Shown here piece by piece: positions 1 to 6,056 of a stretch of 8,408 bases of DNA; positions within the stretch are counted from its first letter, which is position 1; each line of letters opens with the position of its first letter. The translations under genes and the position numbers were made by a program. This DNA comes from Crocinitomix sp. (GTDB lineage: Bacteria > Bacteroidota > Bacteroidia > Flavobacteriales_D > Crocinitomicaceae): NCBI GenBank assembly GCA_020849935.1, contig JADZFJ010000112.1, positions 1-8,408 on the forward strand, in the 5' to 3' direction. The notes beneath the pieces are model-generated. The model was given only the letters and a program-made list of their open reading frames with translations. It made no database searches and had not been told where the DNA came from.

Positions 1-252
1 AAATCGCAAGTAGATGCAGTGGACAAATCAACCTTAATTGTGGTTTATTGTACCATTGGCGCCAGAAGCGAAACCATCGGCGAAAAACTGATTAAACTCG
101 GTTTTACCAATGTTTATAACCTTTACGGAGGAATCATTCTATGGAAAAATCAAGGATATCCTGTTTATTTAAAAGATAAACCAACCGAATATGTCCATGT
201 CTATTCCAAAAAATGGGGCGCTTGGCTTACCAACGGAAAACCAAAATATTAA
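1..252 (+). CDS. Rhodanese-like domain protein, 5'-truncated by the window edge
   Basis: The frame is open from base 1, so only the last 83 residues of the protein are present. Rhodanese domains carry sulfur (or selenium) as a persulfide on one cysteine. The active-site loop is visible: CTIGARS fits the CxxGxR[S/T] pattern, with the cysteine codon at 49-51. It is followed by the usual helix, strand and end of the fold (NVYNLYGGIILWKNQG). The tail, with VHVYSKKWGAWL, resembles rhodanese proteins found next to TIGR04282 transferases in Bacteroidota. A GTG at 19 could be read as a start but lies inside the domain, so the true start is upstream of the window. The stop TAA (250-252) shares its last A with the next gene's ATG, which suggests translational coupling. 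The domain call is firm; the sulfur acceptor is unknown. Confidence 0.88.
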   Translation, partial: KSQVDAVDKSTLIVVYCTIGARSETIGEKLIKLGFTNVYNLYGGIILWKNQGYPVYLKDKPTEYVHVYSKKWGAWLTNGKPKY

Positions 253-881
253 TGCTTCATAAAAAATTATTCATTGTCTTTGCTAAAAATGGCGAACTAG
301 GAAAAGTCAAAACACGCCTAGCGCAAACCATTGGAAACGAAGGGGCTTTGCGCGTTTATCTTGACTTATTACAAATTACTGAGGAGGTGAGTTCTGCTGT
401 TGAACAGGTACATTTACGCATTTATTTTTCGGATTATATTTTAGAAAATCGTTGGCCTGGAAAAGAGAAATACATTCAGCAAGGTGCCGATTTAGGTCAA
501 CGGATGAAAAATGCTTTTGAACAAGGTTTTAAGGATTGTTTTACGTCGATTGTGGGAATTGGTGCCGATTTACCTGAAATCACCCCAACGCACATCTCCG
601 ATGCCTTTCACGCACTAGAATCATCCGATTTTGTTTTTGGACCAGCCTTGGATGGTGGTTATTATTTAGTCGGAATGTCTTTCGAGAAAGGACTTTATAT
701 ATTCGAAAATAAACCTTGGAGCACGGAGGACTTGTACCAATTAACCAAAACTGAAATTTTAGAAAATCGACATTCGGTGTCCGAATTAGAAACTTTAAAT
801 GATATCGACACCCTCGAAGATTTAAAAATGTCCACAATTGCTGCAAATTACCAAGAATTCATCCAACTACAACAACGCTAA
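252..881 (+). CDS. TIGR04282/DUF2064 family glycosyltransferase-like protein (rSAM/selenodomain-associated transferase 1)
   Basis: This 209-residue protein has the nucleotidyl/glycosyltransferase-A fold of the TIGR04282 (DUF2064) family. Family landmarks are all present in order: FAKNGELGKVKTRLA at 9-23, ADLGQRM at 79-85, IGADLPEIT at 103-111 (the acidic metal/nucleotide site), VFGPALDGGYYLVGM at 128-142, PWSTEDL at 155-161 and LNDIDTLEDL at 182-191. The start is ATG at 252, which overlaps the rhodanese stop codon. An upstream GTG at 213 would add 13 residues read inside the rhodanese gene and is less likely. In Bacteroidota and cyanobacteria this family commonly sits with the radical-SAM protein ArsS and a second transferase (TIGR04283), a context linked to arsenosugar synthesis. 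Those partners would lie upstream and are not visible. The exact substrate is unproven. Confidence 0.9.
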   Translation: MLHKKLFIVFAKNGELGKVKTRLAQTIGNEGALRVYLDLLQITEEVSSAVEQVHLRIYFSDYILENRWPGKEKYIQQGADLGQRMKNAFEQGFKDCFTSIVGIGADLPEITPTHISDAFHALESSDFVFGPALDGGYYLVGMSFEKGLYIFENKPWSTEDLYQLTKTEILENRHSVSELETLNDIDTLEDLKMSTIAANYQEFIQLQQR

Positions 882-882
882 A

Positions 883-2274
883 CTAAGCTTCTTCGCAAAG
901 CCCGCGAACAAAAGAAATAAAGGTGTCCACATCTTTTTTGCTTGTCGCTATCCCAACTGAAACCCGCGTTGCACCGCGCATTTTTTTCAAAAATTCGAGC
1001 ATGTCATAATACCCACCCGTTTCTCTGGATGAAAAATATTTAGTTAACTCTTCGGTACTCACACAATTATTAATTTCATCAATGCCTGGATTACAAAAAC
1101 AACCTGAACGAATAGAGATTTTTTGGAAATTCGCCTTGGCTTCAATCGCTTCAAAAAAGTAAGGCTCACCTTTTGAATTAAAGAAATTCATAATAATCGT
1201 ACCACCTGTGCCCTCGCGGTCTTCAGGACCAAATAACCGAACAACAGGTGTTCCATTGGCGTGTGTAATTGCTTTTAACGAGGCACATAAATACATCGAT
1301 AAACCTTTTACGCGCTCCTTAATTTTTGTTATACCAATCGATTCAATATACTCCAACCCAATTTTAATGGCTGGGATGTCTAAATAATTCAAGGTGCCAT
1401 CTTCAAACCTTTCGTGATTTGGAATTAAAAAATGATTAGGTGTTTTAACGGCTACCATCGTAACCGTACCACCAGCAAACCAAGGTTTTGACAATTTCGG
1501 AAATTTCTCTTTTCGAATTAACAAACACCCAATTCCAGTTGGATATCCGAAAATTTTGTAGAAGGAAATCGATACAAAATCAGGTTTTACCACCGACAAA
1601 TCTAATTGCGACGTTGGCACAAAAGCAGCAGCATCTAACAAAACATCCCACCCCTTTGCATGTGCTTTTTCAATCCACCCTAAATCATGTTGAACCCCCG
1701 AAACATTTGATTGTGCTGGAAAAGCGAATAATTTATTCGAACAATTTTCTTTTCCACTCAAATAACCTGTCAATTCGGTTTCATTGATGCGTAAATCTTC
1801 GTACTGAATGGGACAATACTCAAACGAACCATTTTTTTTCGAAGAAAATTCGCGAATCCCATTCACCGAATTATGATTATCCGCCAATAAAAGCAGGGCA
1901 CTATTTTCGCAAAAAGGATAAGTTTCCCCAATAATTTTTAGAGAAGCAGAAGCATTTTGTGTAAAAACACAAAAATAATCCGAAGCTTTAAAATAGTCCA
2001 GCACTTTTGCACGACTTGCTTCCACCAATTCTGTACTCAATTTAGAAGTTGGATTCGTCGAATGAGGGTTTCCCAAAACATTCGACTTTAACATCTCAAA
2101 ATGTTGATCAATTTGAGCTTGTGCGTATAAATTTCCACCCGTATAATCAAGGTAAACTTGACCATTTTTAGCTAATCTCCCGTATTGTTTATCAATTAAA
2201 TCGTTAAAAAATTGGTCGTATGGCAGCCCTGAGGCTAATTTTTCGACAGTGTTTTCAGTTTCAGTAATATTCAT
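883..2274 (-). CDS. Class V aminotransferase-fold PLP enzyme, stand-alone MoCo-sulfurase/cysteine desulfurase-like
   Basis: This 463-residue enzyme belongs to the PLP-dependent class V group that includes cysteine desulfurases and the N-terminal domain of eukaryotic molybdenum-cofactor sulfurase (ABA3/MOCOS). Visible landmarks are YLDYTGGNLY at 41-50, LGNPHS at 67-72, DNHNS with His134 expected to stack on PLP, LLDAAAF with Asp214, and SFYKIFGYPTGIG with the PLP-binding Lys240. Also present are the persulfide-type loop RSGCFCNPG (Cys392/Cys394) and the end motif RVSVGIATSKKDVDTF. The YKIFGYPTG and GCFCNPG strings favour the MOCOS branch over IscS/SufS. There is no C-terminal MOSC domain, so it is not a full MoCo sulfurase. 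Likely role: removing sulfur from cysteine or a related compound and passing it on; the acceptor is unknown. Start ATG 2274 has an A/T-rich leader and no Shine-Dalgarno. Its stop is one base from the convergent transferase stop. Confidence 0.85.
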   Translation of the reverse strand: MNITETENTVEKLASGLPYDQFFNDLIDKQYGRLAKNGQVYLDYTGGNLYAQAQIDQHFEMLKSNVLGNPHSTNPTSKLSTELVEASRAKVLDYFKASDYFCVFTQNASASLKIIGETYPFCENSALLLLADNHNSVNGIREFSSKKNGSFEYCPIQYEDLRINETELTGYLSGKENCSNKLFAFPAQSNVSGVQHDLGWIEKAHAKGWDVLLDAAAFVPTSQLDLSVVKPDFVSISFYKIFGYPTGIGCLLIRKEKFPKLSKPWFAGGTVTMVAVKTPNHFLIPNHERFEDGTLNYLDIPAIKIGLEYIESIGITKIKERVKGLSMYLCASLKAITHANGTPVVRLFGPEDREGTGGTIIMNFFNSKGEPYFFEAIEAKANFQKISIRSGCFCNPGIDEINNCVSTEELTKYFSSRETGGYYDMLEFLKKMRGATRVSVGIATSKKDVDTFISFVRGLCEEA

Positions 2275-2315
2275 AAATTTTCAATCCGTAAATGAGTTGC
2301 TTGCACAATTTTCAT

Positions 2316-2323
2316 CAAATGTA
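2316..2323 (-). promoter_or_regulatory. Candidate -7 promoter element (TACATTTG) for the class V enzyme gene
   Basis: On the minus strand TACATTTG matches the Bacteroidota sigma-A -7 consensus TAnnTTTG exactly. It would start a transcript near 2310 with a leader of about 36 bases before the ATG at 2274. No convincing TTG/TTTG -33 element was found at the expected spacing. This suggests the gene is transcribed separately from the lipoprotein gene upstream of it. Confidence 0.45.
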
Positions 2324-2439
2324 AGAAATTGAAGACAGAACATGATGCTAAATCAGCCGAGTTCAAATTCAAAAAAACCCAATTCTTTAATTCCTAGTCA
2401 CCAAATCGGCATTCAAATCCGCGTTCAAAGGTGCAAAAA

Positions 2440-3198
2440 TTATTCGGTCAGCTTAATTGCGCCCGCCATATTATCACTTATTCGAGTAGAAATATCTTCG
2501 TTTTCTGTGCCACCGTGGTAATACGGTTCGGTGACCACATTTACACTATTTCCAGATTTTTCAAGTAATTGATACAAATCGATGCTAAAATTTAGGTTAT
2601 TTTGATCCTTTTTATCAATTTTAAATTCTTGATTCACACTAAATGTGCGATAACTCGCCTCGCGTCCGGTGTGATATGCAAAAGTTCCTTCAAAAACTCC
2701 ATCCAAATTGGCATCATAGCGCCCTTCCATCATAATAAATCGGTACATACTTGCCCAGCCCCAATAAGTGTTTTGGGTGATGTTTAAAGGATGATCCGCA
2801 TCCGAAAACGAAGAAGGATCCATTTCATTCAACGTTTTTTTCACGCCAATCCCAAACTGAATCGACTCATAATCTCCAAAAGGTACTCTAAAATCTAAAT
2901 TCGACTTACCTGTTTCGTCAAATTTAAACAATTCAATTTCACTCACCAAACGCGCATCCCCATTTGAATTGACGATGGTAATATCTGAAAGATAAAACTG
3001 AAAAGTTTCAAAGTTTACGTCCACATTCGCTGCATTCCGATACGGTTGATTAAGCCCAATATTTACTCCATTCACTTGATTTTGAAAGGAAATAGTAAGG
3101 TCGGCATTGTTGACCTCCCCATTTTTTTTGCAGGACACAACTCCTATCATGAGTCCGAAAAGCAAAAAATTTAATGTCAATTTTAGTATTTTTTTCAT
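2440..3198 (-). CDS. MbnP-like lipoprotein (putative periplasmic copper-binding)
   Basis: A 252-residue secreted lipoprotein. The signal peptide (MKK, then a hydrophobic run at 8-21) ends in the lipobox VVSC, giving lipidated Cys23. The mature part follows the MbnP-like family: an early beta strand (LTISFQNQVNG), FETFQFYLSDI at 63-73, VPFGDYESIQFGIGV at 105-119, HPLNI at 136-140, YWGWASMYRFIMMEG at 145-159 and AYHTGRE at 174-180. In Methylosinus trichosporium MbnP a tryptophan is oxidised to kynurenine by the di-haem partner MbnH and forms part of a copper site. The WGW tryptophans (146, 148) and His176 are the natural candidates here. A DANLDG loop (162-167) looks like a small Ca-type loop but is unproven. 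Its neighbours are an outer-membrane barrel and a Cys-motif protein on the same strand. The family call is good; metal binding is inferred. Confidence 0.8.
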   Translation of the reverse strand: MKKILKLTLNFLLFGLMIGVVSCKKNGEVNNADLTISFQNQVNGVNIGLNQPYRNAANVDVNFETFQFYLSDITIVNSNGDARLVSEIELFKFDETGKSNLDFRVPFGDYESIQFGIGVKKTLNEMDPSSFSDADHPLNITQNTYWGWASMYRFIMMEGRYDANLDGVFEGTFAYHTGREASYRTFSVNQEFKIDKKDQNNLNFSIDLYQLLEKSGNSVNVVTEPYYHGGTENEDISTRISDNMAGAIKLTE

Positions 3199-3307
3199 TG
3201 TATAATTTATTAATGTAATTCTGTTTAACTAATTTTTCTAAACCCTTTAATCCTTGTACCTGACTTTGTCACCACCTTCAACCTCATCAACCTTAAGACG
3301 TTAAAAT

Positions 3308-3321
3308 CATCTACAAAGATG
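3308..3321 (-). other. Short inverted repeat between barrel and MbnP-like genes
   Basis: CATCT and AGATG flank an ACAA loop, 18 bases beyond the barrel gene's stop codon. On the minus strand it is followed by ATTTTAA rather than a T-run, so it is at most a weak terminator or a processing hairpin within a possible operon. The 140-base gap (3199-3338) shows no ORF and no clear TAnnTTTG promoter. Confidence 0.25.
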
Positions 3322-3338
3322 TTTATTTTACGATTTTT

Positions 3339-4295
3339 CTAAAAAACATAGGTGATTCCGATGTTCATTTTATTTTTTGTTAATAGTTGTGTGTATCCGT
3401 TTAAACGATTGGTAATACCGTGTTGATATTCGGCAAAAAATTGAAACTTCGGCATAAAAAATTGAAGTCCTGCATTTGCATATACCACCGTGCCACCCGT
3501 GTTGGCGTGAACCGTTTTTGAATGATCTAGGAACGAATATGAAGCATCCATTTCCGCACGTTCAAGATACGATCCTCCTAACAAACGTAAGGTACTCTTT
3601 TTTATTTTTGCATCGGCAAATAAATTCAAAGTCAAATTGGAACTCAACCCGTACCGATAATTTTGCAAGTCTTTTCCATTCCATTTAGCAGTTAAATTAC
3701 TGGTCAGACCAAAAAATCGATATTTCATCGAATAAACAACCATTCCAAGTAAATCCCAACTGCCAGTACCAGGTTGTAAATCCAGATTTGGCGTTCCATT
3801 TTCGTAGTGAAGATTTGTTTTACCCAATGGAAATTTTATTCCAGCCCCTGCGCTCAATCGTTGAACAAATTGATTTTTAGTGGTATCACGTTTTGTATTA
3901 ATTAATTGATACGATTGAAGAATTATTGGATCCCCTATTCCTTGTACCTGATAACGTTTCTCCGTTTCTATGAATTGACGGTTGTTTTCAAAAGGCAAAA
4001 CAATTAAGGTATTCCAACGCTCTTTTAAATAAAAACTTGCCCGTGCTTCGTAGGTCTGATAATATTCTACGACATTCTTTCCCCATAAATTCATGTCGTT
4101 CCCATGCCCTGTATGATTGGGCGAAATCATCTCACCAAAAAAATTAAATTCTCCAAACATCAAACGTTGCCGCGCATAAATGGAGATTGAATTTTGATAA
4201 TCATTCGGTGAAACATTCAAATAAACATTGCAATTATCGCAGGCAAAACTAATTGTGCTGATTGCAAATAAAAGACTTAAAAATAATTTCTTCAT
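3339..4295 (-). CDS. Putative outer-membrane beta-barrel protein with N-terminal CDNC motif
   Basis: A 318-residue exported protein. A signal peptide (MKKLFLSLLFAISTISFA) should be cut before CDNC, so the mature protein begins with two cysteines (19 and 22). The rest is a string of short amphipathic strands with alternating hydrophobic residues, many aromatics, Gly-rich turns and a final strand ending in Tyr-Val-Phe (MNIGITYVF), the classical signature of an outer-membrane barrel. Similar transporter-like barrels beginning with a Cys-rich segment lie beside MbnP-like genes in Bacteroidota; this is recalled, not searched. The gene follows the small Cys-motif protein gene and precedes the MbnP-like gene on the same strand. 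It is a candidate surface partner in metal uptake or sensing. The terminal cysteines could bind metal or form a disulfide. Substrate and true transport activity are unknown. Confidence 0.68.
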   Translation of the reverse strand: MKKLFLSLLFAISTISFACDNCNVYLNVSPNDYQNSISIYARQRLMFGEFNFFGEMISPNHTGHGNDMNLWGKNVVEYYQTYEARASFYLKERWNTLIVLPFENNRQFIETEKRYQVQGIGDPIILQSYQLINTKRDTTKNQFVQRLSAGAGIKFPLGKTNLHYENGTPNLDLQPGTGSWDLLGMVVYSMKYRFFGLTSNLTAKWNGKDLQNYRYGLSSNLTLNLFADAKIKKSTLRLLGGSYLERAEMDASYSFLDHSKTVHANTGGTVVYANAGLQFFMPKFQFFAEYQHGITNRLNGYTQLLTKNKMNIGITYVF

Positions 4296-4339
4296 TCCCT
4301 TTTTTCTTGTTAATGAGCCTAAAAAGACCTTGTTTTGAT

Positions 4340-4360
4340 CGGTGAATCGTCACCGTTTTT
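4340..4360 (+). terminator. Hairpin with T-run, possible plus-strand terminator or leader stem-loop
   Basis: CGGTGA and TCACCG form a perfect 6-bp stem around an ATCG loop, directly followed by TTTTT on the plus strand. That layout suits a terminator for plus-strand (antisense) transcripts, yet both flanking genes are on the minus strand. It could instead act as a hairpin in the leader of the barrel gene. The rest of the 4296-4506 gap holds only a 33-codon open stretch (4405-4506) that continues the frame of the upstream gene past its stop, and no clear promoter. Confidence 0.35.
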
Positions 4361-4506
4361 AGAATTAAACGAAATCAAGTATTGTAGTAATGATCGTGGC
4401 TAAATCATCCCGTTCTTTTGATGTGACCAAACAATAAATAGATGTCAACATTCAGTGCCATAATAATGGCAAAGGCAAAAACACAGGTCGGAATAATACT
4501 TGATTT

Positions 4507-4899
4507 TTAGGCGATAATTGGGGGATGAAGGATTTTTCTTTTAATTCCATCCATGCAATGGAATGACGTGTAAAAAATAGATGATTTTGGTTCAATGCTA
4601 TTCGCTTGAATTGTTGGATAGTTTCCTGCTTGAAAAAATGAAAACATCAACAAAAACGAACGAGGCGAACTAGGCAGATCTTGGTTGACGTCATTGGTAG
4701 GACGCGTATTTTCCAATTGCTTTTTTAAATGACATTGTCCTTCACAAGCAAGCTCTGGCTTATCCTTATTCTCACAATGTTTCTCGGTAATTTCGGCACG
4801 ATTTAGATAAAAGGAAATAAGTAGATAGGATTGTCCAAATGTGCCAATTAAAAATGACAATACAAGAATTAAACTCGTTATTTGAATCCTTCTTTTCAT
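4507..4899 (-). CDS. Small membrane-anchored protein with HCxNKxKPxLxCxGxCHL cysteine motif
   Basis: A 130-residue protein with one hydrophobic segment at about 8-31, either an uncleaved anchor or a signal peptide. It is followed by a compact motif with Cys42, Cys52, Cys56 and histidines 41 and 57 (HCENKDKPELACEGQCHL), then a low-complexity linker, another hydrophobic patch (82-90) and a Pro-rich end (HPPIIA). I recall small Bacteroidota proteins with the same CxNKxxPxLxCxGxCxL pattern and a PP-type tail, usually called hypothetical. The Cys/His cluster suits metal binding in the periplasm. The start is ATG 4899: a TTG at 4917 lies upstream of a promoter -7 element (4905-4912) and so would not be in that transcript. 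It is the first gene of the possible envelope metal locus running to 2440. Function unknown. Confidence 0.7.
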   Translation of the reverse strand: MKRRIQITSLILVLSFLIGTFGQSYLLISFYLNRAEITEKHCENKDKPELACEGQCHLKKQLENTRPTNDVNQDLPSSPRSFLLMFSFFQAGNYPTIQANSIEPKSSIFYTSFHCMDGIKRKILHPPIIA

Positions 4900-4904
4900 T
4901 GCCA

Positions 4905-4912
4905 CAAAAGTA
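4905..4912 (-). promoter_or_regulatory. Candidate -7 element (TACTTTTG) almost touching the start codon at 4899
   Basis: Minus-strand TACTTTTG is an exact TAnnTTTG match. Only five bases separate it from the ATG at 4899, so the predicted transcript would be leaderless or nearly so. No good -33 element was seen. It also argues against the upstream TTG start at 4917. Confidence 0.5.
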
Positions 4913-5022
4913 ATCAACTTGTTATAAATGCACTATTAATTTGTTGATTTAATTCACAAACCTCCATTTAGAACAAAATTTTGAGAAAATAAAAAAGGTT
5001 AAAAAAATAAAATTTAAAGAAG

Positions 5023-5030
5023 TATATTTG
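5023..5030 (+). promoter_or_regulatory. Candidate -7 element (TATATTTG) for the small lipoprotein gene
   Basis: Plus-strand TATATTTG matches TAnnTTTG exactly, about 41 bases before the ATG at 5072, giving a leader of roughly 35 bases. The leader contains GGAAAG about 26 bases before the ATG, too far for a normal ribosome site, and then an A-rich stretch typical of Bacteroidota translation starts. The -33 region is A-rich without a clear TTG. Confidence 0.5.
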
Positions 5031-5071
5031 ATTCGCAAGCGGAAAGAAATCATTAAAAATCAACATTAAAA

Positions 5072-5356
5072 ATGAAAAAAAAATTACGATTAATTGTAGG
5101 ACTCATAGTGATGGTTGGCCTTTTGGCTTCGTGTAAAATGTTCGCAAAGGGTGCGTTAAAATATTGGACCAAAAATCAGGTACAAGAATTTACCTCTAAA
5201 TGCGAACAGCACGCCATGTTAATTGCTACCGAAGAAAAAGCCAAAGAATTTTGTACATGTGCCGTGGAAGTGGTAGCCAAAGAATATAAAAACTACGACG
5301 ACATCAAAAACACGTCCATCAGAGAACTTTTAAAAGTTGCTAAAGATTGTAAATAG
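5072..5356 (+). CDS. Small lipoprotein with four conserved-looking cysteines
   Basis: A 94-residue lipoprotein. MKKKLR and a hydrophobic core lead to the lipobox LLASC, with lipidated Cys21. The mature part is about 73 residues, predicted mainly helical, and carries Cys44 (SKCEQ), a CxC pair at 61/63 (FCTCA) and Cys93 (KDCK next to the end). Four cysteines at these positions could make two disulfides holding a small helical bundle; metal binding is a second option. I recall small Bacteroidota proteins with a C...YCxC...C layout and no assigned function. The gene diverges from the Cys-motif membrane protein gene across a 172-base region and is convergent with the S24-like regulator, only 13 bases from its stop. 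No terminator is visible between them. The gene is well supported; its function is unknown. Confidence 0.75.
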   Translation: MKKKLRLIVGLIVMVGLLASCKMFAKGALKYWTKNQVQEFTSKCEQHAMLIATEEKAKEFCTCAVEVVAKEYKNYDDIKNTSIRELLKVAKDCK

Positions 5357-5369
5357 GAACTAGAAAGGA

Positions 5370-6017
5370 CTATAAAATATTTCGTTTAATAATCGCCGAA
5401 ACAACGTACAATGCTTTAATTGAACTAATTGGAAGTTCAATTGGATCGTTAAAATCCTGAGAACTAATTAGTAAAATTTTGTTTGCATGTGTACTTTTTC
5501 GTAACGTACGTACCAATACAAATTCTTTGGTGACCACAAAATATAAACTGCCATAATTAAAAAAGGAAAAGTCGTGAATTCGTCTAATCGCTAACCAATC
5601 GCCATTTTCAATTTGGGGAGACATTCCATTTCCGAAATAAGAGAATACTAAATCGGCTGAAACGCCAGGCAAATAAACATAGTCTTTGGCTGGATGAACT
5701 CCAATATCAGACGTAAGATCAAACATATCAATGTGTTGATTTATATCATGAAACGGAATAAAGTTCTTTTGATCTAAATCCTTCCTTTTAAAATAGCCGG
5801 AGTTAGGTTCTCTAAAGTCTTCCTTTTCAAGGATATCGGCAACATCAACTTCTAAAATAACCGCCAACTTTTCAATAATTTTATAGTCTGCAATGATTCG
5901 ACGATGTAAACTATTATTAAAATCTTGTTGATTTAGCCCAAGCAATGCTGCCACATCTTTTTGCTTTAAAGATTTACGCTTAATAAGCTCTTGGATAAAC
6001 TCACGTTTTATTTTCAT
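5370..6017 (-). CDS. HTH transcriptional regulator with S24/LexA-like C-domain lacking catalytic residues
   Basis: A 215-residue regulator from ATG 6017; a TTG one codon upstream is a weaker choice. Residues about 6-62 form a helix-turn-helix domain (LKQKDVAALLGLNQQDFNN, then HRR and a helix ending VADIL). After a linker, residues about 108-213 resemble the LexA/phage-repressor peptidase S24 fold: GNGMSPQIENGDWLAIRR aligns with the family pattern GDSMxPxixxGDxvxv, followed by GSLYFVV and a closing strand. The nucleophile Ser is replaced by Gly131, and the catalytic Lys of the VKRL motif appears as Arg170 (LVRTL). The domain should therefore not self-cleave, and probably works in dimerisation or signal sensing. 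A perfect inverted repeat just upstream suggests autoregulation. It is not a canonical SOS LexA. No phage genes are nearby. Confidence 0.82.
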   Translation of the reverse strand: MKIKREFIQELIKRKSLKQKDVAALLGLNQQDFNNSLHRRIIADYKIIEKLAVILEVDVADILEKEDFREPNSGYFKRKDLDQKNFIPFHDINQHIDMFDLTSDIGVHPAKDYVYLPGVSADLVFSYFGNGMSPQIENGDWLAIRRIHDFSFFNYGSLYFVVTKEFVLVRTLRKSTHANKILLISSQDFNDPIELPISSIKALYVVSAIIKRNIL

Positions 6018-6034
6018 CAAATTACGCTAAAGGT

Positions 6035-6042
6035 CAAATGTA
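6035..6042 (-). promoter_or_regulatory. Candidate -7 element (TACATTTG) of the regulator gene
   Basis: Minus-strand TACATTTG is an exact TAnnTTTG match 17 bases before the ATG at 6017. A second exact match, TAGATTTG at 6047-6054, lies 12 bases further upstream inside the inverted repeat and could be an alternative start site. No clear -33 element was found for either. Confidence 0.5.
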
Positions 6043-6056
6043 TAGACAAATCTATA
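6041..6056. promoter_or_regulatory. Perfect inverted repeat TATAGA-N4-TCTATA, likely operator
   Basis: TATAGA CAAA TCTATA is a perfect dyad with 6-base arms and a 4-base centre. It overlaps the end of the regulator's -7 element by two bases and contains a second TAnnTTTG match. A repressor bound here would block the promoter, so autoregulation by the HTH protein is the simplest reading. The rest of the gap up to 6264 shows one plus-strand TAGATTTG at 6215-6222 and no ORF of note. Confidence 0.5.

Noticed and set aside
580..846. Minus-strand open frame of 88 codons
   Set aside because: It lies wholly opposite the well-supported TIGR04282 transferase gene and shows no recognisable motif.
1488..1787. 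Plus-strand open frame of 99 codons
   Set aside because: Antisense shadow of the class V enzyme gene, with low-complexity, Gln/His-rich translation and no family features.
3476..3688. Plus-strand open frame of 70 codons
   Set aside because: Opposite the barrel gene, with no start context or motif; a shadow.
4900..4917. Longer N-terminus of the Cys-motif protein from a TTG
   Set aside because: It overlaps an exact -7 promoter element, so the TTG would lie upstream of the predicted transcript start.
5370..6017. Canonical LexA or prophage repressor
   Set aside because: The Ser/Lys dyad is replaced by Gly/Arg and no phage genes are nearby.
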